64,000 bases of DNA from Methanofastidiosum methylothiophilum (lineage in GTDB: Archaea > Methanobacteriota_B > Thermococci > Methanofastidiosales > Methanofastidiosaceae), in NCBI GenBank assembly GCA_001587635.1, contig LNJE01000005.1, positions 1 to 64,000 on the forward strand, given 5' to 3'. The position numbers and the translations under genes were made by a program. Positions 24,955 to 33,031 of this stretch are shown here, piece after piece. The first letter of the stretch is position 1. The number at the start of each line of letters is the position of its first letter. The notes beneath the pieces are model-generated. The model was not told the origin of the DNA, did no database searches, and saw nothing but the letters and a program-made list of their open reading frames with translations.

Positions 24955-26259
24955 ATGTTCGAACGCTTGAGGGGCACTAGGGACTTCCTTCCAAATGAGA
25001 TGGCAGCAAGAAAAAAAGTCTTTTCCTCAATAAAAAAAACTATTGAAGAATTTGGATTTTTTGAAACTGACACACCTGCAATCGAACTATTTGAACTCTA
25101 TTCTATTAAAAGTGGCGAAGAGATTATCGAAGAGCTTTACGCTTTTGAAGATAAAGGTGGGAGGATGATCTCTTTGCGCCCAGAGCTTACCCCTTCAGTT
25201 GTTAGAGTTTTAGTTTCAAGAGCTAAAGAACTCTCATTTCCGGCAAAATGGTATTCAATACCAAGGCTTTGGAGGTATGAAAGGCCTCAAAGTGGAAGAT
25301 TAAGGGAATTTTACCAGCTTAATATTGATATTTTTGGTTCTGAAGATCCAAGGGCTGATATAGAAGTTATTTCATGCGCTATAAAGTTACTTTGTGACTT
25401 GGGTTTCGATGAGTCGGATATTGAGGTAAGGATATCTGATAGACGTATGCTCCAGGAATTTCTTCTAAATCTTGGAATAGAAAACTATTTTGATGTTCTC
25501 AAAATAATAGATAAGAGAGAAAAGATAAGCGAAAAAGACTTTAATGAAATGCTTATAGGTATAAACTTAAACAATGATCAAATAAAGGAAATAGAAATTT
25601 TTCTCAATTCGAAGGGTAACTTCCTCAGTTCTATTGACGCTCTTTCGAAGAGTTATAAAGGGGAGGGGGTATCCAGAATCATTGAATCTCTCAAAAAGAT
25701 TGCACAAGACTTAAACGACAGGGGTTATGAAAATTTTGTTACTTTTGACCCATCAATTGTCAGAGGTCTTGATTACTATACTGGTATGGTGTTTGAAGTA
25801 CATGATAGAAAAAGAGAGTTCCGAGCATTATTTGGTGGAGGCCGATATGACAATCTAGCCGAACTTTTTGGGGGAGAGCATATACCAGCTGTTGGATTTG
25901 GGATGGGTGATGCAGTTTTAGAACTCATGATGAGGAGAAAAAATATTTGGCCTGAAGAAAAAGTTCAGATTGATATCTTCATTGCGACTATAGGGAATGT
26001 CGAAAGGGAAGTCACTAAGGCACTAACTAGTTTAAGGGGCAGTGGATTTAAAGTTGATTTTGACATTATGAACAGGAATCTATCAAATCAGATAAAATTT
26101 GCAGACAAGTTGGGTGCAAATTATCTTTTGATTATAGGCGAAAGGGATCTAAAAGAAGGGAATGTGACATTACGTGAATTAAAATCTGGCAGTGAAACTA
26201 AAATTTCTTACAATAAGTTCATTTCTTCGCCATCTAGTCATTTAACGAAAGTTTTATAA
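24955..26259 (+). CDS. hisS: Histidyl-tRNA synthetase
   Basis: A 434-residue class II synthetase. Motif 1 is GTRDFLPNEMAARK near the start, motif 2 is YERPQSGRLREFYQLNIDIFG near residue 109, the histidine-specific signature is GLDYYTGMVFEVH near residue 268, and motif 3 is AVGFGMGDAVLELM near residue 317. An anticodon-binding domain follows. It precedes two tRNA genes by 25 bp. The length is normal. Confidence 0.95.
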   Translation: MFERLRGTRDFLPNEMAARKKVFSSIKKTIEEFGFFETDTPAIELFELYSIKSGEEIIEELYAFEDKGGRMISLRPELTPSVVRVLVSRAKELSFPAKWYSIPRLWRYERPQSGRLREFYQLNIDIFGSEDPRADIEVISCAIKLLCDLGFDESDIEVRISDRRMLQEFLLNLGIENYFDVLKIIDKREKISEKDFNEMLIGINLNNDQIKEIEIFLNSKGNFLSSIDALSKSYKGEGVSRIIESLKKIAQDLNDRGYENFVTFDPSIVRGLDYYTGMVFEVHDRKREFRALFGGGRYDNLAELFGGEHIPAVGFGMGDAVLELMMRRKNIWPEEKVQIDIFIATIGNVEREVTKALTSLRGSGFKVDFDIMNRNLSNQIKFADKLGANYLLIIGERDLKEGNVTLRELKSGSETKISYNKFISSPSSHLTKVL

Positions 26260-26284
26260 AATACTTAAAGGGTATTCTGATTAA

Positions 26285-26355
26285 GCCGGGGTTGTCGAGA
26301 GGCTCGGCCTCGGACTGCAGATCCGATTACGAGGGTTCAACTCCCTCCCCCGGCT
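26285..26355 (+). tRNA. tRNA-Cys(GCA)
   Basis: GCCGGGG pairs with CCCCGGC in the acceptor stem. The anticodon stem is TCGGA/TCCGA with loop CTGCAGA, anticodon GCA at 26317-26319. The T-loop is TTCAACT. The encoded discriminator base is T, and CCA is not encoded. Confidence 0.93.
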
Positions 26356-26363
26356 TCGCAAAA

Positions 26364-26507
26364 GGGGACATGGTGTAACCAGGCCATCATCATGGACTCC
26401 AGAATCCTTTCCAGATGAAAGAGATGACTGATGGCATTTGCCGATGAAGAAATTCTGGAGTTTGATGGGGAAATCCATGGATCAGGGTTCAAATCCCTGT
26501 GTCCCCA
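26364..26507 (+). tRNA. Intron-containing tRNA-Trp(CCA)
   Basis: Acceptor stem GGGGACA/TGTCCCC, T-stem CAGGG/CCCTG with loop TTCAAAT, anticodon stem ATGGA/TCCAT, anticodon CCA at 26399-26401. A 70-nt intron (26403-26472) interrupts the canonical site between positions 37 and 38. It should be removed by the EndA encoded at 2294-2800. The discriminator is A; CCA is not encoded. Confidence 0.92.
26403..26472 (+). ncRNA. tRNA-Trp intron with box C/D-like guide features
   Basis: The intron contains two GATGA elements (26414-26418 and 26443-26447, C and C' cores), CTGA at 26428-26431 (D') and TTGA at 26462-26465 (D). The stretch ATTCTGGAGT (26452-26461), just before the D-like box, is perfectly complementary to 26396-26405, which spans the anticodon loop. 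In Haloferax and Pyrococcus the tRNA-Trp intron is a box C/D guide that directs 2'-O-methylation of its own tRNA; the same job is likely here. The C box is imperfect. Confidence 0.65.
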
Positions 26508-26524
26508 CCTTTAAGGTTGATTTT

Positions 26525-26980
26525 ATGAACACTTCAAATTTTACCACAGTATCTAAACTTGTCAGACCTGAAAATCTAAATCATCACGGCACCCTATTTG
26601 CAGGTGTTACTTCAATGTGGTTTGTTGAAAGCTCTTTTATTGAAGCATCAAGGGTGTATGGAGATCCCTCTAAGATTGTCTGTATAAAGGTCCATGGTAT
26701 GAAATTTATTAGACCTGGAAACAACGGAGATATTCTAGAGATTAAGTCAATTTTGGCACATGTTGGAAAAACAAGTCTTACTATATACACAAAAATATAT
26801 CTAAGGAATACTAATGACCAACTCGTTGATGGATTTGTTACTTTTGTCACAATTGATGAAAATGGTAAGTCTATGCCACATGGGATTAAATATGAAAAAC
26901 CAAGTGAAGGAGAAGGGTTGACACTCTGGAATGAAGTAGAGAGATTGAAACATTCCGATACTCAGACAAAAATGAATTAA
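26525..26980 (+). CDS. Hotdog-fold acyl-CoA thioesterase
   Basis: 151 residues. The family core is VRPENLNHHGTLFAGVTSMWFVESS near residues 13-37 and KVHGMKFIRPGNNGDILEIKS near residue 56. Such enzymes (YciA/BACH type) hydrolyse acyl-CoA to free acid. I use the ATG at 26525, which follows an AAGGTTG; the frame runs further upstream through the tRNA-Trp but that is an artefact. It may recycle CoA for the nearby acyl-CoA pathways (inference). Confidence 0.82.
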   Translation: MNTSNFTTVSKLVRPENLNHHGTLFAGVTSMWFVESSFIEASRVYGDPSKIVCIKVHGMKFIRPGNNGDILEIKSILAHVGKTSLTIYTKIYLRNTNDQLVDGFVTFVTIDENGKSMPHGIKYEKPSEGEGLTLWNEVERLKHSDTQTKMN

Positions 26981-26984
26981 ATAG

Positions 26985-27069
26985 GGAGGGGTTGCCAAGC
27001 TTGGTCAAAGGCGCAGGATTCAGGGTCCTGTTACGTAGGTATTCGGGGGTTCAAATCCCCCTCCCTCCA
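26985..27069 (+). tRNA. tRNA-Leu(CAG)
   Basis: Acceptor stem GGAGGGG/TCCCTCC with one G-U pair, anticodon stem CAGGA/TCCTG, loop TTCAGGG, anticodon CAG at 27021-27023. It has a long variable arm, as expected for leucine, and a T-loop TTCAAAT in a GGGGG/CCCCC stem. It starts 4 bp after the thioesterase stop. Discriminator A; no CCA. Confidence 0.92.
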
Positions 27070-27098
27070 CTTCTTTTATTATTCCATTTGTTTAATCT

Positions 27099-27287
27099 TT
27101 AATTTCTTTTCCTCACTTTTGATATAAAGTACACCCCAACAACTAGAGTTAAAACTGAAATAGCTATATCCAAAAAATTAGTAGATATTCTGTTCGCTAA
27201 TCTGTAATATAACACAGATAAACTAGTTCCAACACAAAGACACCCCAAGAGTAGTTTGTAGTTCATACACCTTGTATAGACAAACAA
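27099..27287 (-). CDS. Small two-TM membrane protein, hypothetical
   Basis: 62 residues with two hydrophobic segments (LLLGCLCVGTSLSVLYY and FLDIAISVLTLVVGVYFIS) and a basic C-terminus (KVRKRN). Starts at 27287 or at the Met eight codons in (MNYKL). No family recognised. Confidence 0.45.
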   Translation of the reverse strand: MFVYTRCMNYKLLLGCLCVGTSLSVLYYRLANRISTNFLDIAISVLTLVVGVYFISKVRKRN

Positions 27288-27308
27288 CTTAAAATTGTTT
27301 CTATATAT

Positions 27309-28031
27309 TTATTTTCTTAAAACATTTTCAACTTCGTCTTTTCTCATTCCGGCCTTAATATCATCAGAATAGAGTATCTTAATCATTTTTACATCAATTG
27401 CAGAGTATTTTTGTGTATATGACCACCTCTCATAAAAGATACTATCGGGATATCTCAAAGAATCTTTCATAAGGCCTAAAGATTGAGTCAATTCCTCCCT
27501 GATCATATGGGATCTTTCTTCTTGGAGTAATGATTCATCAGTTGCAATACAGATATCGCACTCATAAATTATATTGTTTCTCCATTTACAAAAAAAATAT
27601 CCATAGTTTCCAGGAACAGCATTGCAAATAGAAAAGTCATGAATAGGAACAAAATAAATATTGATGTTGGGATTTGATTCATCGATATAGACTGATATCT
27701 TATCACCAATAATGTCGTTGATATCAGATATTGTCATGTTCAAAGCTGATAAATCCCTCTGATTTGGAGTTCCATTAATTTTAATCTTTATGTCAGAATC
27801 CCATTTTCTGATAGGTTGAGTGTTTCCACCATACTCAGTTCCAATAGCGATTTCTTTGAAATATTCTATCTCTTTATCTGTATACTTAGGGGTAATATTT
27901 TCATTTTGAACATGAATGGGTGTTGTTTCATCAAAAGATAGGCAACAGATGTTTAATACTAAGATAAACAAAATAATAGAGGATTTAATCACGATAAAAG
28001 ATAATAATTTGAATATATAATGATATCCCAA
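27309..28031 (-). CDS. Exported DUF2927-like putative metalloprotease
   Basis: 240 residues. An N-terminal hydrophobic segment (SSIILFILVLNICCLSF) suggests export or lipid anchoring at the Cys pair. The body has WDSDIKIKINGTP and the late MIREELTQSLGLMKDS segment typical of DUF2927, a family related to secreted metallopeptidases; here the usual HE pair is replaced by REE. Activity is therefore uncertain. It is monocistronic, followed by the small TM gene at 27099. Confidence 0.6.
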   Translation of the reverse strand: MGYHYIFKLLSFIVIKSSIILFILVLNICCLSFDETTPIHVQNENITPKYTDKEIEYFKEIAIGTEYGGNTQPIRKWDSDIKIKINGTPNQRDLSALNMTISDINDIIGDKISVYIDESNPNINIYFVPIHDFSICNAVPGNYGYFFCKWRNNIIYECDICIATDESLLQEERSHMIREELTQSLGLMKDSLRYPDSIFYERWSYTQKYSAIDVKMIKILYSDDIKAGMRKDEVENVLRK

Positions 28032-28066
28032 AAATATAGGGGATATAAGAAATTAGCATGCAGTGA

Positions 28067-28183
28067 TTACTTTTTTTTGTATTTATTTTTATAATAGTGA
28101 AATACCGCGGCAATGATTACTATTGGAATTGACATCCTTAAAAAAAATGCAATTAGCAATGTTTGAAATGGTGTTAGCCCCAT
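28067..28183 (-). CDS. 38-residue membrane protein at the end of the malonate operon
   Basis: The frame MGLTPFQTLLIAFFLRMSI continues into a second hydrophobic stretch (PIVIIAAVFHYY) and a Lys-rich tail. It begins 9 bp after the mdcB stop on the same strand, so it is probably the last gene of the operon. It could help membrane association of the complex; no family is recognised. Confidence 0.5.
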   Translation of the reverse strand: MGLTPFQTLLIAFFLRMSIPIVIIAAVFHYYKNKYKKK

Positions 28184-28191
28184 GTAATCAC

Positions 28192-29043
28192 TTAAATCTC
28201 CTTTTCAACAAAGTATAAGAATAATGTCGCACTTAAAAGGTCTGCTGCCCCTCCAGGGCTTATGTTCGATTTAAGAAACTCCATCTCTAAGTCTAATATT
28301 TTTGTCATTCCTGTCGTTGTTAATACTCCGCCAACTTTAATTATTTCTTCTGATTTTTTCTGTATACTATAATATGCGTCAATGCCATTTCTAGAGATAA
28401 TATTCGTGTCTTCTGCTTTTGACATTATAGCTATCAATGCATGGAGTGAAGACTTGTTTAAATCTAGGGTTTTTTCATAGGCTTTTGTAAACTCAGGTAA
28501 ACCATACTCCATCACAGTAGGTAATCCCTTTTCAACTTCGCCCCGGATACCTGTGATTCCATGCTTTAAAAAAATATTTTCACCTTTTGAGAGGGGTTTT
28601 TTACTCTTCCTGATAGATTCGAGTTCCTTTTTTGTTATCCCTGAAGTAATTTTTGAAACAGAAGAAGAGATATTTTTGGGAGAAAGTTTTCTTTTTTTCA
28701 GTAGGTAACCTGAGGCCCCAAGTATCAGATAAAAGAGAAATATGAGGCCTTTTTGGGTATTGACGCCTTTTGTTACTTCAAACATTCTACTCTCGACATC
28801 AAGGCCAAGTTTTCTTAAAGGAGGAAGCATTTTATTAAGCTCACCATTATAGTTATAACCATAGTGGGATACTTCTTTAAATCCTTGGCTCAATACAGCG
28901 GTGCTTTTCAAAAACAGAGTAAAATCCATATCTCTATGGGCCCCAGAAGAAAATGGGGTTACGAGCCCTGGTTTTGGATAAGTAGATACTTCAAGGAGTA
29001 TGCTTCTAGTTGCAAGCTCCCCTAATATGTCCACTTTTTTCAT
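28192..29043 (-). CDS. mdcB: Triphosphoribosyl-dephospho-CoA synthase MdcB
   Basis: 283 residues of the CitG/MdcB family, which makes 2'-(5''-triphosphoribosyl)-3'-dephospho-CoA, the precursor of the acyl carrier protein's prosthetic group. Family segments are STYPKPGLVTPFSSGAHRDMDF near residue 20, GITGIRGEVEKGLPTVMEYGLP near residue 162, and SPGGAADLLSATLFLY near the end. It overlaps mdcG by 4 bp. Its presence shows that the MdcC protein at 32708-33031 carries the unusual cofactor. Confidence 0.92.
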   Translation of the reverse strand: MKKVDILGELATRSILLEVSTYPKPGLVTPFSSGAHRDMDFTLFLKSTAVLSQGFKEVSHYGYNYNGELNKMLPPLRKLGLDVESRMFEVTKGVNTQKGLIFLFYLILGASGYLLKKRKLSPKNISSSVSKITSGITKKELESIRKSKKPLSKGENIFLKHGITGIRGEVEKGLPTVMEYGLPEFTKAYEKTLDLNKSSLHALIAIMSKAEDTNIISRNGIDAYYSIQKKSEEIIKVGGVLTTTGMTKILDLEMEFLKSNISPGGAADLLSATLFLYFVEKEI

Positions 29044-29687
29044 AGGTATGCCTCAACAGTTTCTCTATCTATTAACACTACATCTCTAAGTCCTTTACCA
29101 AGCAATGTATCACTTTCGGATGCATATTCTTTAAGGTTTATGCCATAGCCTGATCTAAGATGAATTTCAACATCAATCTTAATTCCATGAGATAACTCTA
29201 CTTCATTACATGTTGACAATAGCTCAATTAATTCTTTTTGATCAAAATCTTTAACTATTAGATCAAGATCTGATTTTTCATGAGTGTATGGCAATCCAGT
29301 GATAATTTCAAGTGAGGTTGATCCCCACACACCTAAGTCGTATTCATTTATTATTTGTGATAATGCTTTAAGGGTAGGAGTTCTCTCTTCAAAATTATAT
29401 TTGGTAATTTCATAAGGAGTTATTAATTTTATGATTTTATTTCCAGGAACAGAAGCTGCAAATCTGAGTCTTCTACCATCTTTAGTGTATGGGTGCACGA
29501 AACCGATAAAAACTTTCTCATTTTCTGAGTAGTAGTTATCTCCTGTAGTAGTTTCTATTTCATCACGTCTTACAATCCCTGGGAGTACATTCTTTAAAAT
29601 AAGTTCTTTGAAATCCTCATTTTGAATTAGTGAGGTGTCGATTTTTTTCCAATCTGAAAATACAAGATCATGCCTTTGGAAAATCAT
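29040..29687 (-). CDS. mdcG: Phosphoribosyl-dephospho-CoA transferase MdcG
   Basis: 215 residues. It transfers the prosthetic group from the MdcB product to the serine of MdcC. The nucleotidyltransferase motif is visible as WGSTSLEIITGLPYTHEKSDLDLIV near residue 116 (GS and DxD). N-terminal RHDLVF and FVHPYTKDGRRLRFAASV fit the family. Its neighbours mdcB and the AMP ligase overlap or lie within 8 bp. Confidence 0.88.
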   Translation of the reverse strand: MIFQRHDLVFSDWKKIDTSLIQNEDFKELILKNVLPGIVRRDEIETTTGDNYYSENEKVFIGFVHPYTKDGRRLRFAASVPGNKIIKLITPYEITKYNFEERTPTLKALSQIINEYDLGVWGSTSLEIITGLPYTHEKSDLDLIVKDFDQKELIELLSTCNEVELSHGIKIDVEIHLRSGYGINLKEYASESDTLLGKGLRDVVLIDRETVEAYL

Positions 29688-29695
29688 GCTGAGAT

Positions 29696-30814
29696 TTACC
29701 TATCCTTCACCCAACATGGGTCTTTGACACTCATAGTTTGATAATCAAGTTGTGCTTGAACAAGTAAGTCAAACATTTTAGTTTTAATAGGTCCTTCAAT
29801 TATAATAGGATCGTTATTTTCTTCATATCCTTTTGGTATTATTGAAGGTTTAAGCTCTAGGACAGTTCTGTCAGAATTTAGTACAACATCATCAGGTACT
29901 TTTGCCACTTTGGATTTAATTCTCAAAATACTTCGGCAGGCTCTTTCAATGGTCTGTTTAGCGTTAAGTGTTGTCTCTCTGACATAGATTTCATAATCAG
30001 GTTGAGTTCTAGCCCTCATATAGGTAATTATTTTTCCATTTTTATCAAGCGCATGCCCGGATTCAACTACGGGGAAACTGTCGCCAGTTGGTAGTCCGCC
30101 AACAACTGCCTCTTTAAAATCACGCCCAACATCAGATCTTACAAAATCAATATCCTCCCTTACAGGATTCCCATTCATCGTGATCCAGCCAAACTCTTGG
30201 GTTCCATATATATCATTGACTCTGGCCCCTAAAATATCTTTAATGATATCAACTGCCTCTAAGTCTAAGGGCGTACCAATACAGTTGACTATATCAACTT
30301 TAGGTAGATCGTCTACAACGTTTAATTTGATGGCATCGTTTAAAGATGTTTTTAAAAATGCAGATTCACCGAATATTACGTTTGGCTCCTTATAGTATAA
30401 ATCCATCAGAAAAGAATCCCTTGATGATTTTGTAAGGAATGCCCATGTTACACCCAGCTCTTCCAAAGCGTTTCTAGTTATGGCGTTTAAAAGTGGGGGA
30501 TAACAAAACATAGCTTTTTGGCCGGATTTGANCCCTGCCATCTTTAGTGCATTTTTTCCTACATTTTTTCTATATTCCTTCTCATTTGGCGTTATTCCAA
30601 CAATGTTTTGCCATGCGGTTGTACCTGTTGTAAAGGTGATATAGGCNTAGTTTAGAGGTGTGTGTACCTCTTCAATAATATGCGCAGCAGTAGGTCCATT
30701 NATNCCTTTATCGGCGAGTGTTCTGTGCTTCATTTCATCGAAAGACGGAACAGTAGAAAAGGTTTCAACACTATCTTTTAATTCTTCAAAATAGATGTTT
30801 GATTTTTTTTCCAT
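29696..30814 (-). CDS. AMP-forming acyl ligase, phenylacetate-CoA-ligase-like, in the malonate operon
   Basis: 372 residues of the acyl-adenylate-forming superfamily. The phosphate-binding motif is YITFTTGTTAWQN near residue 58, and the aromatic/Glu motif is DIYGTQEFGWI near residue 206; an ESGHALD and a MRARTQPDYEIYVRET segment follow. It is shorter than standard acyl-CoA synthetases. Bacterial mdc clusters lack it. In Malonomonas rubra a ligase (MadH) charges the carrier protein with acetate; this gene could play that part here (inference). Four N's affect single codons. Confidence 0.75.
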   Translation of the reverse strand: MEKKSNIYFEELKDSVETFSTVPSFDEMKHRTLADKXXNGPTAAHIIEEVHTPLNXAYITFTTGTTAWQNIVGITPNEKEYRKNVGKNALKMAGXKSGQKAMFCYPPLLNAITRNALEELGVTWAFLTKSSRDSFLMDLYYKEPNVIFGESAFLKTSLNDAIKLNVVDDLPKVDIVNCIGTPLDLEAVDIIKDILGARVNDIYGTQEFGWITMNGNPVREDIDFVRSDVGRDFKEAVVGGLPTGDSFPVVESGHALDKNGKIITYMRARTQPDYEIYVRETTLNAKQTIERACRSILRIKSKVAKVPDDVVLNSDRTVLELKPSIIPKGYEENNDPIIIEGPIKTKMFDLLVQAQLDYQTMSVKDPCWVKDR

Positions 30815-30854
30815 TTAAATTCCTCAAAATATAAAAATATAAAATAAAGGAAAA

Positions 30855-31733
30855 TTATTTTAGTAATTCGGGTAGAATCTTTTGGTATTCTTCGTCAATC
30901 TTTTTGATGGCTTCCATTCTCTTCTTTCTGCCGCCTCTCTGTGCACCGATTTCCCCTCTGTGCCAAATTCCAAGTTGGTCTCCTTTGCCCTGCTTTCTAA
31001 GATCCCTTACTTCCTTTACTGTCTTAATGATTGTAGCTCTCATGTCTTCTGGCTTTTTGACCATTTCATCGATGCCGCCAAGATCATAAAAGTATTCGGC
31101 CCCTGATGCAAATACTGGGTTTGTTTTAACTAGTTCATTGAGCCTCTCCAAAGGTATCTTTGTAATAACTGCAATACTAGTTGTTGGCATAACGTGAACA
31201 ATTGTTCCATATTCTTTTGGAAGTGCAAGAATTCTATCTGAAAGTAGTCCGTGGCATAAGAATCCACCGCTGACAGCCCTTCCTATAATCATTCCAATTA
31301 CAGGATGCCCCGCCAATCTAGCATCTTCAATTGCAAACTGGTAGGAAGCAGTACCTTTAGTCATCCCCACAATTTCTTCTATTTTACCTGGACTGTTTCC
31401 CGGTGTGTCAATCAAAAGGATGATTGGCCTCTTCTTATCTTTTGGCCTATCTTTATCTGCATCAATGGTAGCATATATTGCCTGAGAGAATTTGTAAGCC
31501 TCTTCCATTCCCAAGATTCCGCTGTAGACAACTCTAAATCTGGGATTTGGTCTTCTAGAGTTATTGGCCAGGACTGAACATATCTCACCATCTAACATTG
31601 CTTGACCAACCATTACTGGAGGTGCAAGTTCAGCATCAAGGTGAGTAGTTCCTATTATATTTTCTTGGAATGAATCTTTGTCAAAGATCATCTGAATTGC
31701 TTCTTCTGTCTTTCCAATTAGTGTAGTTATCAT
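30855..31733 (-). CDS. mdcE: Malonate decarboxylase gamma subunit MdcE
   Basis: 292 residues of the carboxyltransferase fold. Key segments are ILLIDTPGNSPGKIEEIVGMTKG near residue 104, GHPVIGMIIGRAVSGGFLCHGLLSDRILALP near residue 138 (oxyanion GG), and PVFASGAEYFYDLGGID near residue 205. With MdcD it releases CO2 from malonyl-S-carrier, or in this cluster moves it to or from biotin. It abuts mdcD without a gap. Confidence 0.9.
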   Translation of the reverse strand: MITTLIGKTEEAIQMIFDKDSFQENIIGTTHLDAELAPPVMVGQAMLDGEICSVLANNSRRPNPRFRVVYSGILGMEEAYKFSQAIYATIDADKDRPKDKKRPIILLIDTPGNSPGKIEEIVGMTKGTASYQFAIEDARLAGHPVIGMIIGRAVSGGFLCHGLLSDRILALPKEYGTIVHVMPTTSIAVITKIPLERLNELVKTNPVFASGAEYFYDLGGIDEMVKKPEDMRATIIKTVKEVRDLRKQGKGDQLGIWHRGEIGAQRGGRKKRMEAIKKIDEEYQKILPELLK

Positions 31734-32699
31734 TTAAATCCTCCTTGGCCTTCTTTTAACAACTGAAAGAAACTTATCCTGAGGCATCTCTGGTATCTCA
31801 TCGACATTTGTATTTCCGTATATTTTCCAGAGATCTTTAGAGTCCTTTATTTTCTTCTCGGCTGCAAGTTTTACAACTTCAAGATTTTCTTCTACAAGTT
31901 GAGGTGAACCTACTTTTCTAGTCTTTGAAATTTTGCTCATAGGTTGATCTACAATATTTATTATTGTATCTCTAAATGTACCAATTGAGTCTTTTATTAA
32001 GTAGTCTACATCTCCAAGAATGTATTTTGACCTTGCTCCCATGGTCCTCCAAATAAGAGCCCTATCTGAAGCATCGAATTCATCCTTTCCGACCTCTTGT
32101 TGGATAACTTCAGGACCTGTAAGACCTATTCTTCCGAAATCGTTTGCTATAACAACATCAGCACTTAAACAAACGAAGCCTTGTGCGCCGTATGCTCCAA
32201 TTGTACTGCCAGTTAATGCTATGTAAGGTACTTTATTTTGAAGTTCCCAAATAGTTTCCATTGATTCAGAGTGCATTAAAAGTCCAGCGTTAGCTTCATG
32301 TAGTCTAACTCCACCAGAGTCAAATGACACAATACATATTGGTTTCCTATCATCTGGTACTGTCCCGTATTTTTCTTTCATCTTCTCATATGTCTTTAAG
32401 GCAAGTTTCATTGTGTAGGCCATCTTGGCTCCATTGACTTCACCTAGAGCGCCACCTACAAATTTTCCCTCCTGAGAGATTACAAATACAGGGTGTTTTT
32501 TTATCATACCCACGCCGACAGTTATTCCATCGTCAAATTCAACTGCTTCTCCAAGAATCAGTAAGTGAGGGCTAGTCATTTTGTCTCTTGGACCTAGAAA
32601 TTCTTTGAACGTGTCTTTATCAACTATTCCATAAGCTCTTTCCCTCGCAGTTGCTTGGTAAAAGCTTTTACTTTGAAGATCTTCCCAATTTATTCTCAT
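31734..32699 (-). CDS. mdcD: Malonate decarboxylase beta subunit MdcD
   Basis: 321 residues. The N-terminus reads SFYQATARERAYGIVDKDTF, and the core has FDSGGVRLHEANAGLLMHSES near residue 127 and GSTIGAYGAQGFVCLSADVV near residue 163, the GGxR-type and oxyanion loops of the family. It forms the carboxyltransferase with MdcE. The length is normal for MdcD. Confidence 0.9.
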   Translation of the reverse strand: MRINWEDLQSKSFYQATARERAYGIVDKDTFKEFLGPRDKMTSPHLLILGEAVEFDDGITVGVGMIKKHPVFVISQEGKFVGGALGEVNGAKMAYTMKLALKTYEKMKEKYGTVPDDRKPICIVSFDSGGVRLHEANAGLLMHSESMETIWELQNKVPYIALTGSTIGAYGAQGFVCLSADVVIANDFGRIGLTGPEVIQQEVGKDEFDASDRALIWRTMGARSKYILGDVDYLIKDSIGTFRDTIINIVDQPMSKISKTRKVGSPQLVEENLEVVKLAAEKKIKDSKDLWKIYGNTNVDEIPEMPQDKFLSVVKRRPRRI

Positions 32700-32707
32700 A
32701 AAATCAC

Positions 32708-33031
32708 CTATTGGAGACCTCCTCCATTGTCTACTGCCTGTTGAAGTCTTCTGATAACTACTGCAGGGGTAGCTGCGTTGTCATTTATATCGACTTTAAC
32801 TCCAGAGAGTCCAGTTTTATCAATAAATTTTTTAACAACAGTTTCCCAAACGTCATCAAATCCAACAACTGTGGTTAAAATGTGGATTTTAATTTTACCT
32901 TTAAGGGCGTTCTCCTTTTCAATTAAAACTTCAAGATCCCCACTGGCTACAACACCGATGTGAGACCATTCGTCCTTTATTGTTTTGGGACTTTCTGGCT
33001 TAAATTCAAAGTTTAATTCTCTTAAAGCCAT
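32708..33031 (-). CDS. mdcC: Malonate decarboxylase acyl carrier protein MdcC
   Basis: 107 residues of the delta subunit. The prosthetic-group serine is Ser30 in VVASGDLEVLIE, matching the family's GSGDLEVL site. The C-terminus VDINDNAATPAVVIRRLQQAVD also fits. This small protein carries acetyl or malonyl on triphosphoribosyl-dephospho-CoA. Its stop abuts mdcD upstream spacing of 8 bp; its start lies one base after the accC stop. Confidence 0.9.
   Translation of the reverse strand: MALRELNFEFKPESPKTIKDEWSHIGVVASGDLEVLIEKENALKGKIKIHILTTVVGFDDVWETVVKKFIDKTGLSGVKVDINDNAATPAVVIRRLQQAVDNGGGLQ

Noticed and set aside
26438..26524. In-frame extension of the thioesterase through tRNA-Trp
   Set aside because: The codons lie inside the tRNA intron and 3' exon; the thioesterase has a proper start at 26525.
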